From NCBI GenBank assembly GCA_031551765.1, contig JAVBNC010000056.1:17424-81423 (forward strand): a stretch of DNA of 64,000 bases, in the 5' to 3' direction. This document shows, piece by piece, positions 1 through 7,702 of the stretch. This stretch comes from JAVBNC01 sp031551765. GTDB taxonomy: Bacteria; Desulfobacterota; Desulfovibrionia; Desulfovibrionales; Desulfovibrionaceae. How positions within the stretch are numbered: the first letter of the stretch is position 1; every line of letters begins with the position of its first letter. The translations under genes were made by a program, and so were the position numbers. The notes under the pieces were generated by a model. The model was not told the DNA's origin and ran no database searches. It was given only the letters and a program-made list of their open reading frames with translations.

Positions 1-1
1 C

Positions 2-649
2 GGAACCCCCGCGCATTTCGTCCGCTTTCAGGGCTGCCCCCTGCGCTGCCATTTCTGCGATTCCCAATCCACCTGGGAAAGCCCTGGCCCCAACGCCCCG
101 TGGACGCCGGAGGCCCTGCGGGACAAAATGCTCGCCTTGCGCGCGGAGTATCCCAACATCCGGCACCTTGTGCTGACGGGCGGCGAACCGCTGTACAACA
201 ACGAGCGGCTTCCCGAGTTGCTCCGTTTCGCGCTTGGGGACATGGGGTGGCGCGTGCAGATCGAGACCAGCGGCACCTGCCTGTCCCCTGAAACCGCGCA
301 AGAAATGCGTGAAGCGGAGCGGACGGGCGGCCTGTTCGTCACGCTCTCGCCCAAGGCCCCCCGGCCGGACGACGAACGCTACCGCGAGGTGCGGGAAGAG
401 CTGTTTCCCCTGCTGGGGGAGATCAAATTTCCCGTCGCGGGGGAACTGGACATTCTCCGGCGCATCCCGGACTTCCTGAAACGCCACGCCGTCGACATTG
501 GAAACCGCAAGCCTGCGATCCGGCTCCAGCCCGTGGACTTCGGGGACGCCCGGCTGAACGCGGCCGCGAACAAACTGTGCGTTAACGCCGCAATGCAAAA
601 CGGCTGGCAGGTGTCGGTCCAGATGCATAAATTTCTGCGCATCCAGTAG
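2..649 (+). CDS. queE: 7-carboxy-7-deazaguanine synthase QueE (5' end outside window)
   Basis: Radical SAM enzyme of queuosine and 7-deazaguanine synthesis, converting 6-carboxytetrahydropterin to CDG. The reading frame is open from base 2, so the start lies outside the window. It shows the cluster motif C-x3-C-x2-C (GCPLRCHFC) followed by DSQSTW, then TGGEPL, the SAM-contacting motif of the fold, and ETSGT. The C-terminus (WQVSVQMHKFLRIQ) resembles the usual QueE ending with its Gln-x-His-Lys. The ORF closes with TAG at 647-649. No other queuosine gene is visible, and the next gene starts 108 bp later with its own ribosome-binding site. QueE is preferred over other radical SAM activases because of the short spacing from the cluster motif to TGGEP and the family-type C-terminus. 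Confidence 0.88.
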   Translation, partial: GTPAHFVRFQGCPLRCHFCDSQSTWESPGPNAPWTPEALRDKMLALRAEYPNIRHLVLTGGEPLYNNERLPELLRFALGDMGWRVQIETSGTCLSPETAQEMREAERTGGLFVTLSPKAPRPDDERYREVREELFPLLGEIKFPVAGELDILRRIPDFLKRHAVDIGNRKPAIRLQPVDFGDARLNAAANKLCVNAAMQNGWQVSVQMHKFLRIQ

Positions 650-757
650 ACGACGCCGTCACGGCCGGGCCTGCCGCGCGTCAACCTGGACCGGGCGCGG
701 CTCTTTCCGTATAGTATATTGGTTGAATTGATGTCTGCCGTGTATCTGTGAGAAAGC

Positions 758-2236
758 ATGACCCAAAATACGCCCCACACCACCGCCACGCGGGAAAAAA
801 GCCGCGCCGCCATGAATTCCGTGGCGGCCGCCGTGCTGCTTACCGCGCTCAAGCTGGTGGTGGGCCTGGCAACCAACAGCCTGGGCATACTCTCTGAAGC
901 CGCCCACAGCGGCCTGGACCTGCTGGCCGCGGGCGTCACTTTCTGGGCCGTGCGCTACGCATCCCTGCCGCCCGACCCCGGCCACCCCTACGGCCACGGC
1001 AAGGCCGAAAACCTGGCCGCCCTGGTGGAAACCCTGCTCCTGCTGTTCACCTGCGCCTGGGTGGTGCACGAAGCCGTCGTCCGCCTGTTTTTCGAGCCGG
1101 TCCCGGTAAAGGCTTCGTTCTGGGCCTTTCTGGTCATGGCCGTTTCCATTGTGGTGGACTACTCCCGCTCGCGCATGCTGCTGCGCGTGGCCAAAGCGCA
1201 CAACAGCCAGGCCCTGGAAGCCGACGCCCTGCACTTTTCCACGGACATCTGGTCTTCCGCCGTGGTCATCGTGGGTCTGGCCGCCCTGTACCTGGCCTCT
1301 CTCCTGGACCCGGCCTCCGCCTGGCGGCCCTGGCTGGAGCGGGCCGACTCCCTGGCCGCGCTTGGGGTCTGCGTGATTATCGTACACGTCAGCCTCAAGC
1401 TGGGCCGCAAGGCCGTCAACGTGCTGCTGGACGCCGGGGACGCGGCGGCCATGGTCCGCATCCGGGCCGTGCTGGTCTCCCTGCCGGGCGTGCGTCAAGT
1501 GGAATCCCTGCGCCTGCGCCACGGCGGCCCCACGCTGTTCGTGGAAGCCGCCCTCAGCGTGGACGGCTCGCTGTCCCTTGAAGAAGCCCACGCCATCAGC
1601 GCCCGCGCCAAGCAGCTGATTGAGGAGCGGGAAAAGGACGCGGACGTTTCCGTGCACTGCCTGCCGCTCTCTTCCGAAAGCCCGGACCGGCTGGCCCTGG
1701 TGCGGCGCGCGGCGGCCGCCCACGGTTTTGCCGTGCATTCCGTGGAGATCATGGAACTGGAGGGCGCGGAACGCGGCCAGGCCCAACTGCTGCTGGAACT
1801 GCACGTGGAAATGCGGCCGGACCTGTCCCTGGGCGAGGGCCACCGGGCCGTCAGCGGCTTTGAAGAGGAGTTGCGCGGGAAATTCCCCCAGGCGGCCATT
1901 GTCACCCACCTGGAACCCCAGGAAGCCCTGGACCGCCCCAAGCTCTCCCCGCAGGAGGACAACGCCCGTATCGAGCGCGCGCTGCGAACCCTGCTGGCCG
2001 CGCACCCGGAAATCAGCGACTGCCACAACGTGCACGCCCGCACTTACGGCGGCGGCCTGTACGTGACCTTTCACTGCCGCATGCCGCAAAGCACCACCGT
2101 GGCCCAGGCCCACGCGGCCGCGTCCATGCTCCAGGCCATGCTGCACCGGGAATTGCCGGACCTGCACCGCGTGACCGTGCATATGGAGCCCCTGAAAACC
2201 GGCTCCACCCCGCCCCCTTCCGAGGCCAGACCATGA
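758..2236 (+). CDS. CDF-family divalent metal exporter with extended C-terminus
   Basis: Inner-membrane cation diffusion facilitator, expected to export Zn2+, Fe2+, Mn2+ or similar ions in exchange for protons. Residues about 20-215 form the six-helix transporter core with the two H-x3-D sites, H50/D54 and H159/D163, and a loop DPGHPYGHGKAEN typical of the FieF/MMT1 type. The protein is 492 residues, against about 300 for the family. After the usual cytoplasmic dimer domain (about 220-295) come two further segments (about 300-390 and 400-475) with the same pattern of hydrophobic strands and helix, so the C-terminal domain appears triplicated. GAGAAAG lies just before the ATG. The stop overlaps the lpxB start by 4 bp (ATGA), implying translational coupling. 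The metal cannot be deduced. Confidence 0.85.
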   Translation: MTQNTPHTTATREKSRAAMNSVAAAVLLTALKLVVGLATNSLGILSEAAHSGLDLLAAGVTFWAVRYASLPPDPGHPYGHGKAENLAALVETLLLLFTCAWVVHEAVVRLFFEPVPVKASFWAFLVMAVSIVVDYSRSRMLLRVAKAHNSQALEADALHFSTDIWSSAVVIVGLAALYLASLLDPASAWRPWLERADSLAALGVCVIIVHVSLKLGRKAVNVLLDAGDAAAMVRIRAVLVSLPGVRQVESLRLRHGGPTLFVEAALSVDGSLSLEEAHAISARAKQLIEEREKDADVSVHCLPLSSESPDRLALVRRAAAAHGFAVHSVEIMELEGAERGQAQLLLELHVEMRPDLSLGEGHRAVSGFEEELRGKFPQAAIVTHLEPQEALDRPKLSPQEDNARIERALRTLLAAHPEISDCHNVHARTYGGGLYVTFHCRMPQSTTVAQAHAAASMLQAMLHRELPDLHRVTVHMEPLKTGSTPPPSEARP

Positions 2237-3369
2237 GCGGCGCCCCCATCTGGATCAACAGCGGCGAAATTTCCGGCGACATGCACGCCGCCCACCTGGT
2301 GCGCGCCCTGCAGGCCCGCGACCCGCAACTCTCCTTTGTGGGCATGGGCGGCCCGGCCCTACGTTCCGTGCCCGGCTTCGAATCCCTTTTCCAGGTGGAA
2401 GAGCTGTCCATCATGGGCCTGACCGAGGTGCTGGGGCACCTGCCGCGCGTCCTCCGTCTGCTGGGGAGCATCAAGCGCGAGCTTCAAATGAGAAAGCCCA
2501 AGGCCCTGGTGGTCATCGACGCCCCGGATTTCCATTTCCGGGTCATCAAGGCCGCGCGCGCCCTGGGCATCCCTGTCTACTACTACATCAGCCCCAAGGT
2601 CTGGGCCTGGCGGCAGGGCCGCGCGCGTTTCATCCAGCGCCACGTACGCCGCCTGTTCAGCATTCTGCCCTTTGAGACGGCCTTCTACCAGCGCTACGGC
2701 ATGGCCGTGGACTACGTGGGCAACCCCCTGGTGGACCTGGTGGACTACCCTTCCCTGGCTTCCATCGAACCCGTGCCGGGCAAAATCGGTCTGCTCCCGG
2801 GCAGCCGGAAAAAGGAAATCAGCGCCCTGTTGCCGGAATTCGGCAAGGCCGCCGCCCTGATCCAGGCCCAGGTCCCGCAGACCGCGTTCCACATAGTACG
2901 CGCGCCGGGCTTCAGCGAGGACTACCTGCGCTCCCACTGGCCCGCGCAGGTGCCCGTGGTTATCGAGCCTCCGGAAAAGCGCTACGCTTTCATGCGTTCC
3001 TGCCAGATGCTCATTGCCGCTTCCGGCACAGCCATTCTGGAAGCCGCCCTGACCCGGACGCCCACCATCGTCACCTACAAGGTGTCCCCGCTCAGTTTCG
3101 CCATCGGCAAGCTGGTGGTCAAAATTCCCTACGTCAGCCTGCCCAACCTGATCATGAACCGTCAGCTCTTCCCCGAACTGCTACAGGAAGCCTGCGACGC
3201 CCCCAACCTGGCCGCGCACGCTCTGATCTGGCTGCAACCGGGTTCAGGCCACCCCGCGCCGCTGGAGCGCATCCGCCAAGAGTTGGAAGAGTTGTGCCGG
3301 GTCATGGGCGGCCCCGGAGCCGCCGACCGGGCCGCAGAGCTTATTCTCAAGGATTTGGCGGAGGGATAG
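2233..3369 (+). CDS. lpxB: Lipid-A-disaccharide synthase LpxB
   Basis: Peripheral membrane GT-B glycosyltransferase (family GT19) that joins UDP-2,3-diacylglucosamine and lipid X into the lipid A disaccharide. The 378-residue length matches the family. Visible hallmarks are GEISGDMHA near the N-terminus, VVIDAPDFHFR, YYYISPKVWAWRQGR, IGLLPGSRKKEI at the start of the second Rossmann domain, and SGTAILEAAL with TRTPTIVTYKV in the donor-binding region. It overlaps the CDF gene by 4 bp and ends with TAG directly in front of a dispersed 86-bp repeat. Pairing with a metal exporter rather than lpxA or fabZ is unusual, but the overlap makes co-translation likely. The gene shows that the organism has a lipid A outer membrane. 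Confidence 0.95.
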   Translation: MSGAPIWINSGEISGDMHAAHLVRALQARDPQLSFVGMGGPALRSVPGFESLFQVEELSIMGLTEVLGHLPRVLRLLGSIKRELQMRKPKALVVIDAPDFHFRVIKAARALGIPVYYYISPKVWAWRQGRARFIQRHVRRLFSILPFETAFYQRYGMAVDYVGNPLVDLVDYPSLASIEPVPGKIGLLPGSRKKEISALLPEFGKAAALIQAQVPQTAFHIVRAPGFSEDYLRSHWPAQVPVVIEPPEKRYAFMRSCQMLIAASGTAILEAALTRTPTIVTYKVSPLSFAIGKLVVKIPYVSLPNLIMNRQLFPELLQEACDAPNLAAHALIWLQPGSGHPAPLERIRQELEELCRVMGGPGAADRAAELILKDLAEG

Positions 3370-3370
3370 G

Positions 3371-3456
3371 GAATGCCTCCGGCGGCCAAAGAGGGCTCCG
3401 CCCTCTCTGGACTCATCCGCCAAGGGGCGCGCCCCTTGGAACCCATTCAGGGTGAC
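3371..3456. repeat. 86-bp dispersed palindromic repeat, copy 1
   Basis: The 86 bases match positions 33879-33964 with only two differences. The element begins with the box GCCTCCGGCGGCC (3375-3387). It then holds an inverted repeat AGAGGGC/GCCCTCT and a perfect 20-bp palindrome CCAAGGGGCGCGCCCCTTGG, and ends with CCATTCAGGGTGAC. It starts one base after the lpxB stop codon. No ORF with family features lies in it. Its origin (MITE-like, REP-like or a degenerate mobile element) is not known. Confidence 0.85.
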
Positions 3457-3509
3457 AGGGAGGCGGTGCACAATTTTTTCCTGATACTGGCATCAAAAAG
3501 AACGCAAAT

Positions 3510-3545
3510 AAAAAGGACACCGCCTGAAACAGCAGTGTCCTTTTT
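3510..3545 (-). terminator. Intrinsic terminator of the ribosomal superoperon (bidirectional)
   Basis: Inverted repeat AAAAAGGACAC (3510-3520) and GTGTCCTTTTT (3535-3545) with a 14-nt loop. It lies 22 bp beyond the rplQ stop. The A/T arms give a U-tract on both strands, so it can also stop transcripts arriving from lpxB. Confidence 0.85.
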
Positions 3546-3567
3546 ATTCAATCTGTCAAAGCAGTGG

Positions 3568-4119
3568 CTATTCGCCGCCGATCTTGAGCTTTTTGGGGGC
3601 CGCGCTCTTGGGAGCCGCTTTGGGGGCTCTGGGAGCGGTGGCTTTGGGCGCTTTGGGCTTGGCCGCCTTGGGGGCCGCGCCTTCGGTTTTGGCTTTGGTG
3701 ACGGCTTTGGCCTTGGGGGCCTTTTCCGCCGGGGCGGCCTTGGTTTCCGTCAGCACGGGCGCGCCGTGGGTCAGTTCAATGACGGCCATGGGGGCGTTGT
3801 CGCCGGGCCGGGGCTGGCTGAGCTTGACGATGCGGGTGAACCCGCCGGCCACGCCGGAAAACGCGGGCGCGACCTGGTCGAACAGGCGCTTCACCAGTTT
3901 GTGGCAGCCGAGGCGGCGATAGGCTTCGCGCCGGGCGTGCAGGTCGTTTTTGAGGCCCAGGGTGATCAGGGGCTCCACGGTGCCGCGCAGCTCTTTGGCC
4001 TTGGCTTCGGTAGTAGTGATGCGGCCGTAGACGAGCAGAGCCTTAGCCATATTGCGGAACAGCGCAATGCGGTGGGCGGGCGTGCGGCCCAGCTTGCGCC
4101 CGGAGTTTTTATGCCTCAT
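3568..4119 (-). CDS. rplQ: 50S ribosomal protein L17 with long Ala/Lys/Pro tail
   Basis: Large-subunit protein near the exit tunnel and last gene of the superoperon. The conserved core starts MRHKNSGRKLGR and includes RNMAKALLVYGRITTTEAKAKELR. At 183 residues it exceeds the common length of about 120-130. From about residue 125 it carries a low-complexity basic tail built of Ala, Lys and Pro (for example PKAAKPKAPKATAPRAPKAA). Its ATG lies inside the end of rpoA (11-bp overlap), so the two are probably translationally coupled. A terminator follows the gene. The tail may contact rRNA or the ribosome surface, but that is inference. Confidence 0.96.
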   Translation of the reverse strand: MRHKNSGRKLGRTPAHRIALFRNMAKALLVYGRITTTEAKAKELRGTVEPLITLGLKNDLHARREAYRRLGCHKLVKRLFDQVAPAFSGVAGGFTRIVKLSQPRPGDNAPMAVIELTHGAPVLTETKAAPAEKAPKAKAVTKAKTEGAAPKAAKPKAPKATAPRAPKAAPKSAAPKKLKIGGE

Positions 4120-5158
4120 TTTGCTGCTTCCCTTTCCATTCCTGGTATTTCTTCTCGAAATTGTCGATCTTCATACCAAAGTCGAGGTTCATTTCGCCCA
4201 GCACCTTGCGGATTTCGTCCAGCGACTTGCGGCCGAAATTCTTGGTTTTGAGCATTTCGCTTTCCGTTTTCTGCACCAGCTCGCCCACCAGATCAATGTT
4301 GGCGCTCTTCAAGCAGTTGGTGGCGCGCACGGAAAGCTCCAGTTCGTCAATGGACTTGAACACGCTTTCGTTCAGGTCACTGCGGCCGGAGTTGCCGCCG
4401 GAACTGCCGCCCGCGCTCTTTTCATCAAAGTTGATGAACACGGAGATCTGATCTTTCAGAATCTTGGCGCTGTAAGCGATGGCGTCTTCCGGGGTGACGG
4501 AGCCGTCGGTCCACACTTCCAGGATCAGCTTGTCATAGTTGGTCATCTGGCCGACGCGGGCCTGCTCCACCGAATACGCGACCTTGCGGATGGGGGAGAA
4601 GCTGGCGTCCAGCGCGATAAGCCCTATTTCATCGGAAATGCCTTCGTGCATGTCCGCGGGCACGTAACCCTTGCCCATACGCACTTCCATTTCCAGCGTA
4701 AGCTCTTTGTCTTCCGTCAGGGTGAACAGGTGCAGGTCGGGGTTCAGCACTTCCACGTGCTGGGTGCACTTGATGGCCCCCGCGTTCACCGGCCCCTTGC
4801 CCTTGGTGTCCAGGGTCAGGGTCTGGGGGGCGTCGCTGTTCATGGCCAGACGGATCTGCTTCAGGTTGAGCACGATATTGGTCACGTCTTCCAGAACGCC
4901 CGGAATGGTGGTGAACTCATGCTGAACGCCGGAGATTTTCACCGCCACCAGAGCCGCGCCCTGCAAGGAGGACAAAAGCACCCGGCGCAAGGCGTTCCCC
5001 AGGGTCGTGGCATAGCCCCGTTCCAGGGGTTCGCACACGAACTTGCCGTACATGGTATCAACAGCGTCGCTGTCGCGAACTATCTGTTCAGGCTTGACCA
5101 GCTCAGACCAGTTACGGCTGTTGATCAGTCTGTCGCCTTGTTTAATGAGCATGCTCAT
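4109..5158 (-). CDS. rpoA: RNA polymerase alpha subunit
   Basis: The 349-residue protein has both parts of RpoA. The N-terminal dimerisation domain includes EPLERGYATTLGNALRRVLLSSLQGAA. The C-terminal domain includes ELSVRATNCLKSANI and TKNFGRKSLDEI, which bind UP elements and activators. The linker around residues 245-260 is Gly/Ser-rich (SAGGSSGGNSG). Either the first or the third codon (MSM) could be used as the start. It sits between rpsD and rplQ as in the alpha operon, 6 bp after rpsD. Confidence 0.98.
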   Translation of the reverse strand: MSMLIKQGDRLINSRNWSELVKPEQIVRDSDAVDTMYGKFVCEPLERGYATTLGNALRRVLLSSLQGAALVAVKISGVQHEFTTIPGVLEDVTNIVLNLKQIRLAMNSDAPQTLTLDTKGKGPVNAGAIKCTQHVEVLNPDLHLFTLTEDKELTLEMEVRMGKGYVPADMHEGISDEIGLIALDASFSPIRKVAYSVEQARVGQMTNYDKLILEVWTDGSVTPEDAIAYSAKILKDQISVFINFDEKSAGGSSGGNSGRSDLNESVFKSIDELELSVRATNCLKSANIDLVGELVQKTESEMLKTKNFGRKSLDEIRKVLGEMNLDFGMKIDNFEKKYQEWKGKQQNEA

Positions 5159-5164
5159 ACCCGC

Positions 5165-5791
5165 TTATTTGGAGTAAAGCTCGACAATCAGATTTTCATT
5201 GATGGGCGTCTGAATGTCCTCGCGTTGCGGCAGGGCCTTAACCGTGCCCTTGAAGGCGGCGCCGTCGGTTTCGAGCCAACCGGGGCAGCCGCGGCGGGCA
5301 ATGACGGACTGGACTTCCATAAGCACCGGCACTTTGCGGTACTTTTCCGGCACCATGATCACGTCGCCCACTTTCACCTGCTGAGAGGGAATGTTGGCTT
5401 TGCGGCCGTTCAGCGTGAACAGGCCATGGCGCACCAACTGGCGGGCCTGCTGCCGGGAAGAGGCGAAGCCCATGCTGTAGACCACGCTGTCCAGGCGGCG
5501 CTCAAGGGAAATGAGCAGATTGGAGCCGGTCACGCCTTTGGCCATTTCCGCTTTCGCGAAATAGTTGCGGAACTGGTCTTCCAGAATGCCGTAAATACGG
5601 CGGACTTTCTGCTTTTCCCGCAGCTGCACCGCGTAGTCGGAATTCTTCTTGCGGGCGCGGCCGTGCTGGCCGGGCGCATAGGGGCGCAGCTCAAAGGCGC
5701 ACTTCTTCCCAAAGCAGCGGTCGCCTTTCAGGAACAGCTTGCTGCCTTCACGGCGGCAAAGGCGGCACTTGGATTCATTGTATTTAGCCAC
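5165..5791 (-). CDS. rpsD: 30S ribosomal protein S4 (zinc-binding form)
   Basis: Primary 16S-binding protein, 208 residues. The start MAKYNESKCRLCRREGSKLFLKGDRC shows the Cys-rich N-terminal domain. C9, C12, C26 and C31 form the zinc knuckle kept in the C+ form of S4 and lost in many proteobacteria. The S4 RNA-binding domain follows, with ASSRQQARQLVRHGLFTLNG. In E. coli, S4 represses the alpha operon by binding its leader. Whether that holds here is unknown, but the gene order rpsM-rpsK-rpsD-rpoA-rplQ is the one regulated that way. Confidence 0.97.
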   Translation of the reverse strand: MAKYNESKCRLCRREGSKLFLKGDRCFGKKCAFELRPYAPGQHGRARKKNSDYAVQLREKQKVRRIYGILEDQFRNYFAKAEMAKGVTGSNLLISLERRLDSVVYSMGFASSRQQARQLVRHGLFTLNGRKANIPSQQVKVGDVIMVPEKYRKVPVLMEVQSVIARRGCPGWLETDGAAFKGTVKALPQREDIQTPINENLIVELYSK

Positions 5792-5807
5792 GGTTCATGC
5801 TCCTGCG

Positions 5808-6197
5808 CTACACGCGGCGCCGCTTGGGAGGCCGGCAGCCGTTATGGGGAATGGGAGTGATGTCCCGGATGAAAGCCACTTTGAACCCGGCGTTGTTGAT
5901 AGCGCGCATGGCGGATTCACGCCCGGTTCCGGGGCCCTGCACATAAATGCCTACGGTGCGCATGCCGTTGTCCTGCGCGCGGCGGGCGGCCTGTTCCGCC
6001 GCCACCTGCGCCGCAAAGGGCGTGGACTTGCGCGAACCCTTGAACCCGGCCTGACCGGCGCTGGCCCAACTGACGGCATTGCCGCGGGTGTCCGTAAAAG
6101 TGATGATGGTATTGTTGAAAGAAGCCTGAATATGGGCCAGGCCCACAGGGATATTCTTTCTCTCTTTCTTTTTGACCGTACGCTTGGCTTTAGCCAT
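5808..6197 (-). CDS. rpsK: 30S ribosomal protein S11
   Basis: Platform protein of the small subunit that contacts the E-site mRNA region, 129 residues as expected. Recognised by AHIQASFNNTIITFTDTRGN, SWASAGQAGFKGSRKSTPFAA and the conserved C-terminus TPIPHNGCRPPKRRRV. It lies between rpsM (86 bp upstream on this strand) and rpsD. The rpsM-rpsK spacer is longer than most in the cluster but has no clear promoter. Confidence 0.98.
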   Translation of the reverse strand: MAKAKRTVKKKERKNIPVGLAHIQASFNNTIITFTDTRGNAVSWASAGQAGFKGSRKSTPFAAQVAAEQAARRAQDNGMRTVGIYVQGPGTGRESAMRAINNAGFKVAFIRDITPIPHNGCRPPKRRRV

Positions 6198-6283
6198 GAC
6201 TGCACTCTCAATTCGTTGGGTTCAGGTTCTCACGCCTATCCCGCGTCCCGCGATGCCGCAAGACGCGGCCCTGGGCGGGAAGC

Positions 6284-6652
6284 CTATTTCTTCTTGGGCG
6301 CGGCGCCGCGGCGCGGGCCCTTACGGGTGCGGGCGTTGGTATGGGTGCGCTGGCCCCGGCAGGGCAGGCCCCTTCTGTGACGCAGGCCGCGGTAGCAGCC
6401 GATATCCATCAGCCGCTTGATGCTGCTGGATATTTCACGCCGCAGGTCGCCTTCCACCTTGTGGTTCTGCTCAAGTTCCTTACGGATCTCGTTAATCTCG
6501 TCAGCGGAAAGGTCGTCAATGCCCCGGGTCCAGTCGACGCCGGTGGTATCGAGAATTTTCAACGCGGTGGCGCGGCCGATGCCGTAAATATAGGTCAGGG
6601 CTATGTCCGCGCGCTTGCCTCTGGGCAAATCAACTCCAGCTATTCTGGCCAC
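6284..6652 (-). CDS. rpsM: 30S ribosomal protein S13
   Basis: Head protein of the small subunit that contacts P-site tRNA and bridges to the 50S subunit, 122 residues. It starts MARIAGVDLPRGKRADIALTYIYGIG and ends in the basic tail RGLPCRGQRTHTNARTRKGPRRGAAPKKK. First large gene of the alpha-operon segment, directly after rpmJ. Confidence 0.98.
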   Translation of the reverse strand: MARIAGVDLPRGKRADIALTYIYGIGRATALKILDTTGVDWTRGIDDLSADEINEIRKELEQNHKVEGDLRREISSSIKRLMDIGCYRGLRHRRGLPCRGQRTHTNARTRKGPRRGAAPKKK

Positions 6653-6670
6653 TTGAAACTCCTGCTTCGC

Positions 6671-6784
6671 TTAGCCCTGGCGCTGTTTATGCCGGGGGTT
6701 GTCGCAGATTACCCGCAAAACGCCGCAGCGGCGAATCACTTTGCACTTGGGGCACAATTTTTTTACGGAAGGCCTGACTTTCAT
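6671..6784 (-). CDS. rpmJ: 50S ribosomal protein L36 (zinc form)
   Basis: A 37-residue protein, MKVRPSVKKLCPKCKVIRRC and onward. C11, C14, C27 and H32 form the zinc site of the C+ type of L36. The ATG at 6782-6784 is preceded on the minus strand by TGGAG. The longer reading frame further upstream has no family similarity and was not used. Placement between map and rpsM is the classical order, but infA, often found beside it, is absent. Confidence 0.96.
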   Translation of the reverse strand: MKVRPSVKKLCPKCKVIRRCGVLRVICDNPRHKQRQG

Positions 6785-6885
6785 GGTCACTCCATATCCG
6801 GCAAAACCGGATCTCACTACAGAATTCCACAGCCCTTGCGGGCTCCCGCCGGCCTTGCCGTCAGGGGACAAAACTTGAACAAAAG

Positions 6886-6915
6886 GCAATAGCACCGGGA
6901 AAAATCCCCGTCAAG
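6886..6915 (-). promoter_or_regulatory. Candidate sigma-70 promoter in front of rpmJ-rpsM
   Basis: On the minus strand TTGACG (complement of 6910-6915) is followed after 18 nt by TATTGC (complement of 6886-6891). This lies in the 148-bp map-rpmJ gap, one of the longer gaps inside the superoperon. The leader towards rpmJ contains two small hairpins: AGCCC/GGGCT near 6830 and ATCCGG/CCGGAT near 6795-6810. The site suggests an internal promoter for the alpha-operon segment. It is a sequence match only. Confidence 0.4.
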
Positions 6916-6932
6916 CCCAAAAATACTAACCG

Positions 6933-7700
6933 CTAGGCGGCTATACTCAGAATATCCGGCCCGCTGGAAGTGACGGCAACGGTATGCTCAAAATGTGCCG
7001 CCCAGCTTTTGTCGCGGGTGACGGCCGTCCAGCCGTCTTCCAGAATATCCACTTCGTAGGTGCCCACAGCCACCATGGGCTCTATGGCCAGCACCATGCC
7101 GGGCTGCAAGGGCAGTTCCGGCAGGCCGGGCGCCAGGAAATTAGGAATTTCCGGCTTTTCGTGCAGGTTCCGGCCTATGCCGTGGCCCACAAAGCGGCGG
7201 ATGACGGCCAGCCCGTTCCCTTCCACCACTTTCTGCACCGCCACGCTGATGTCGTTCAGGCTGTTGCCCGGTTTCGCGGCGGCAATCCCCGCGTCCAGGG
7301 AAGCCTTGGTCACATCCAGCAGTTTCTGCGCCCTGGGGGAGATGCGTCCCACAGCATAGGTTCTGGCCGAATCGCCGTAAAACCCTTCAAAGATAACGCC
7401 CATGTCGAAGCTGACGATATCCCCTTCTTTGAGCAGCCGCTTGGAGGGGAAACCGTGCACCACCTCTTCGTTCACCGAGCAGCACAAGGCGTGCGGAAAG
7501 CCCAGATAGCCGAGAAAGGCCGGCCGGACATTGTGCTTGGCGCAGAATTCCCGGGCCAGCTCGTCAAAAAAGCTGGTGGGAACGCCCGGCTGCACGGCCC
7601 TGCCCAGTTCGTCCAGGGCCAGCGCAACCAGGCGGTTCGCTTCACGCATTAACGTGATTTCATTCTCATTCTTGAGAAAGACCCCACGGTACTTCTTCAC
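6933..7700 (-). CDS. map: Methionine aminopeptidase type I
   Basis: Removes the initiator Met from nascent proteins. The chosen start is GTG at 7698-7700, two bases after the secY stop, giving 255 residues beginning VKKYRGVFLKNENEITLMREANRLV. The longer frame reaching to 7904 lies inside secY and has no family similarity. Metal ligands are visible in order: D in VSFDMGV, D in GFYGDSARTYAVG, H in VGHGIGRNL, E in LAIEPMV, and E in HFEHTVAV. The reading ends PDILSIAA. The tight junction with secY points to translational coupling. Confidence 0.93.
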   Translation of the reverse strand: MKKYRGVFLKNENEITLMREANRLVALALDELGRAVQPGVPTSFFDELAREFCAKHNVRPAFLGYLGFPHALCCSVNEEVVHGFPSKRLLKEGDIVSFDMGVIFEGFYGDSARTYAVGRISPRAQKLLDVTKASLDAGIAAAKPGNSLNDISVAVQKVVEGNGLAVIRRFVGHGIGRNLHEKPEIPNFLAPGLPELPLQPGMVLAIEPMVAVGTYEVDILEDGWTAVTRDKSWAAHFEHTVAVTSSGPDILSIAA

Positions 7701-7702
7701 AA

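Noticed and set aside
659..2182. 507-codon minus-strand frame opposite the CDF gene
   Set aside because: Low-complexity Gln/Gly/His product typical of antisense frames in GC-rich DNA; the CDF motifs are on the plus strand.
3371..3456. CRISPR-like reading of the repeated spacer sequences
   Set aside because: The copies are single, far apart and palindromic, with no regular spacers and no cas genes.
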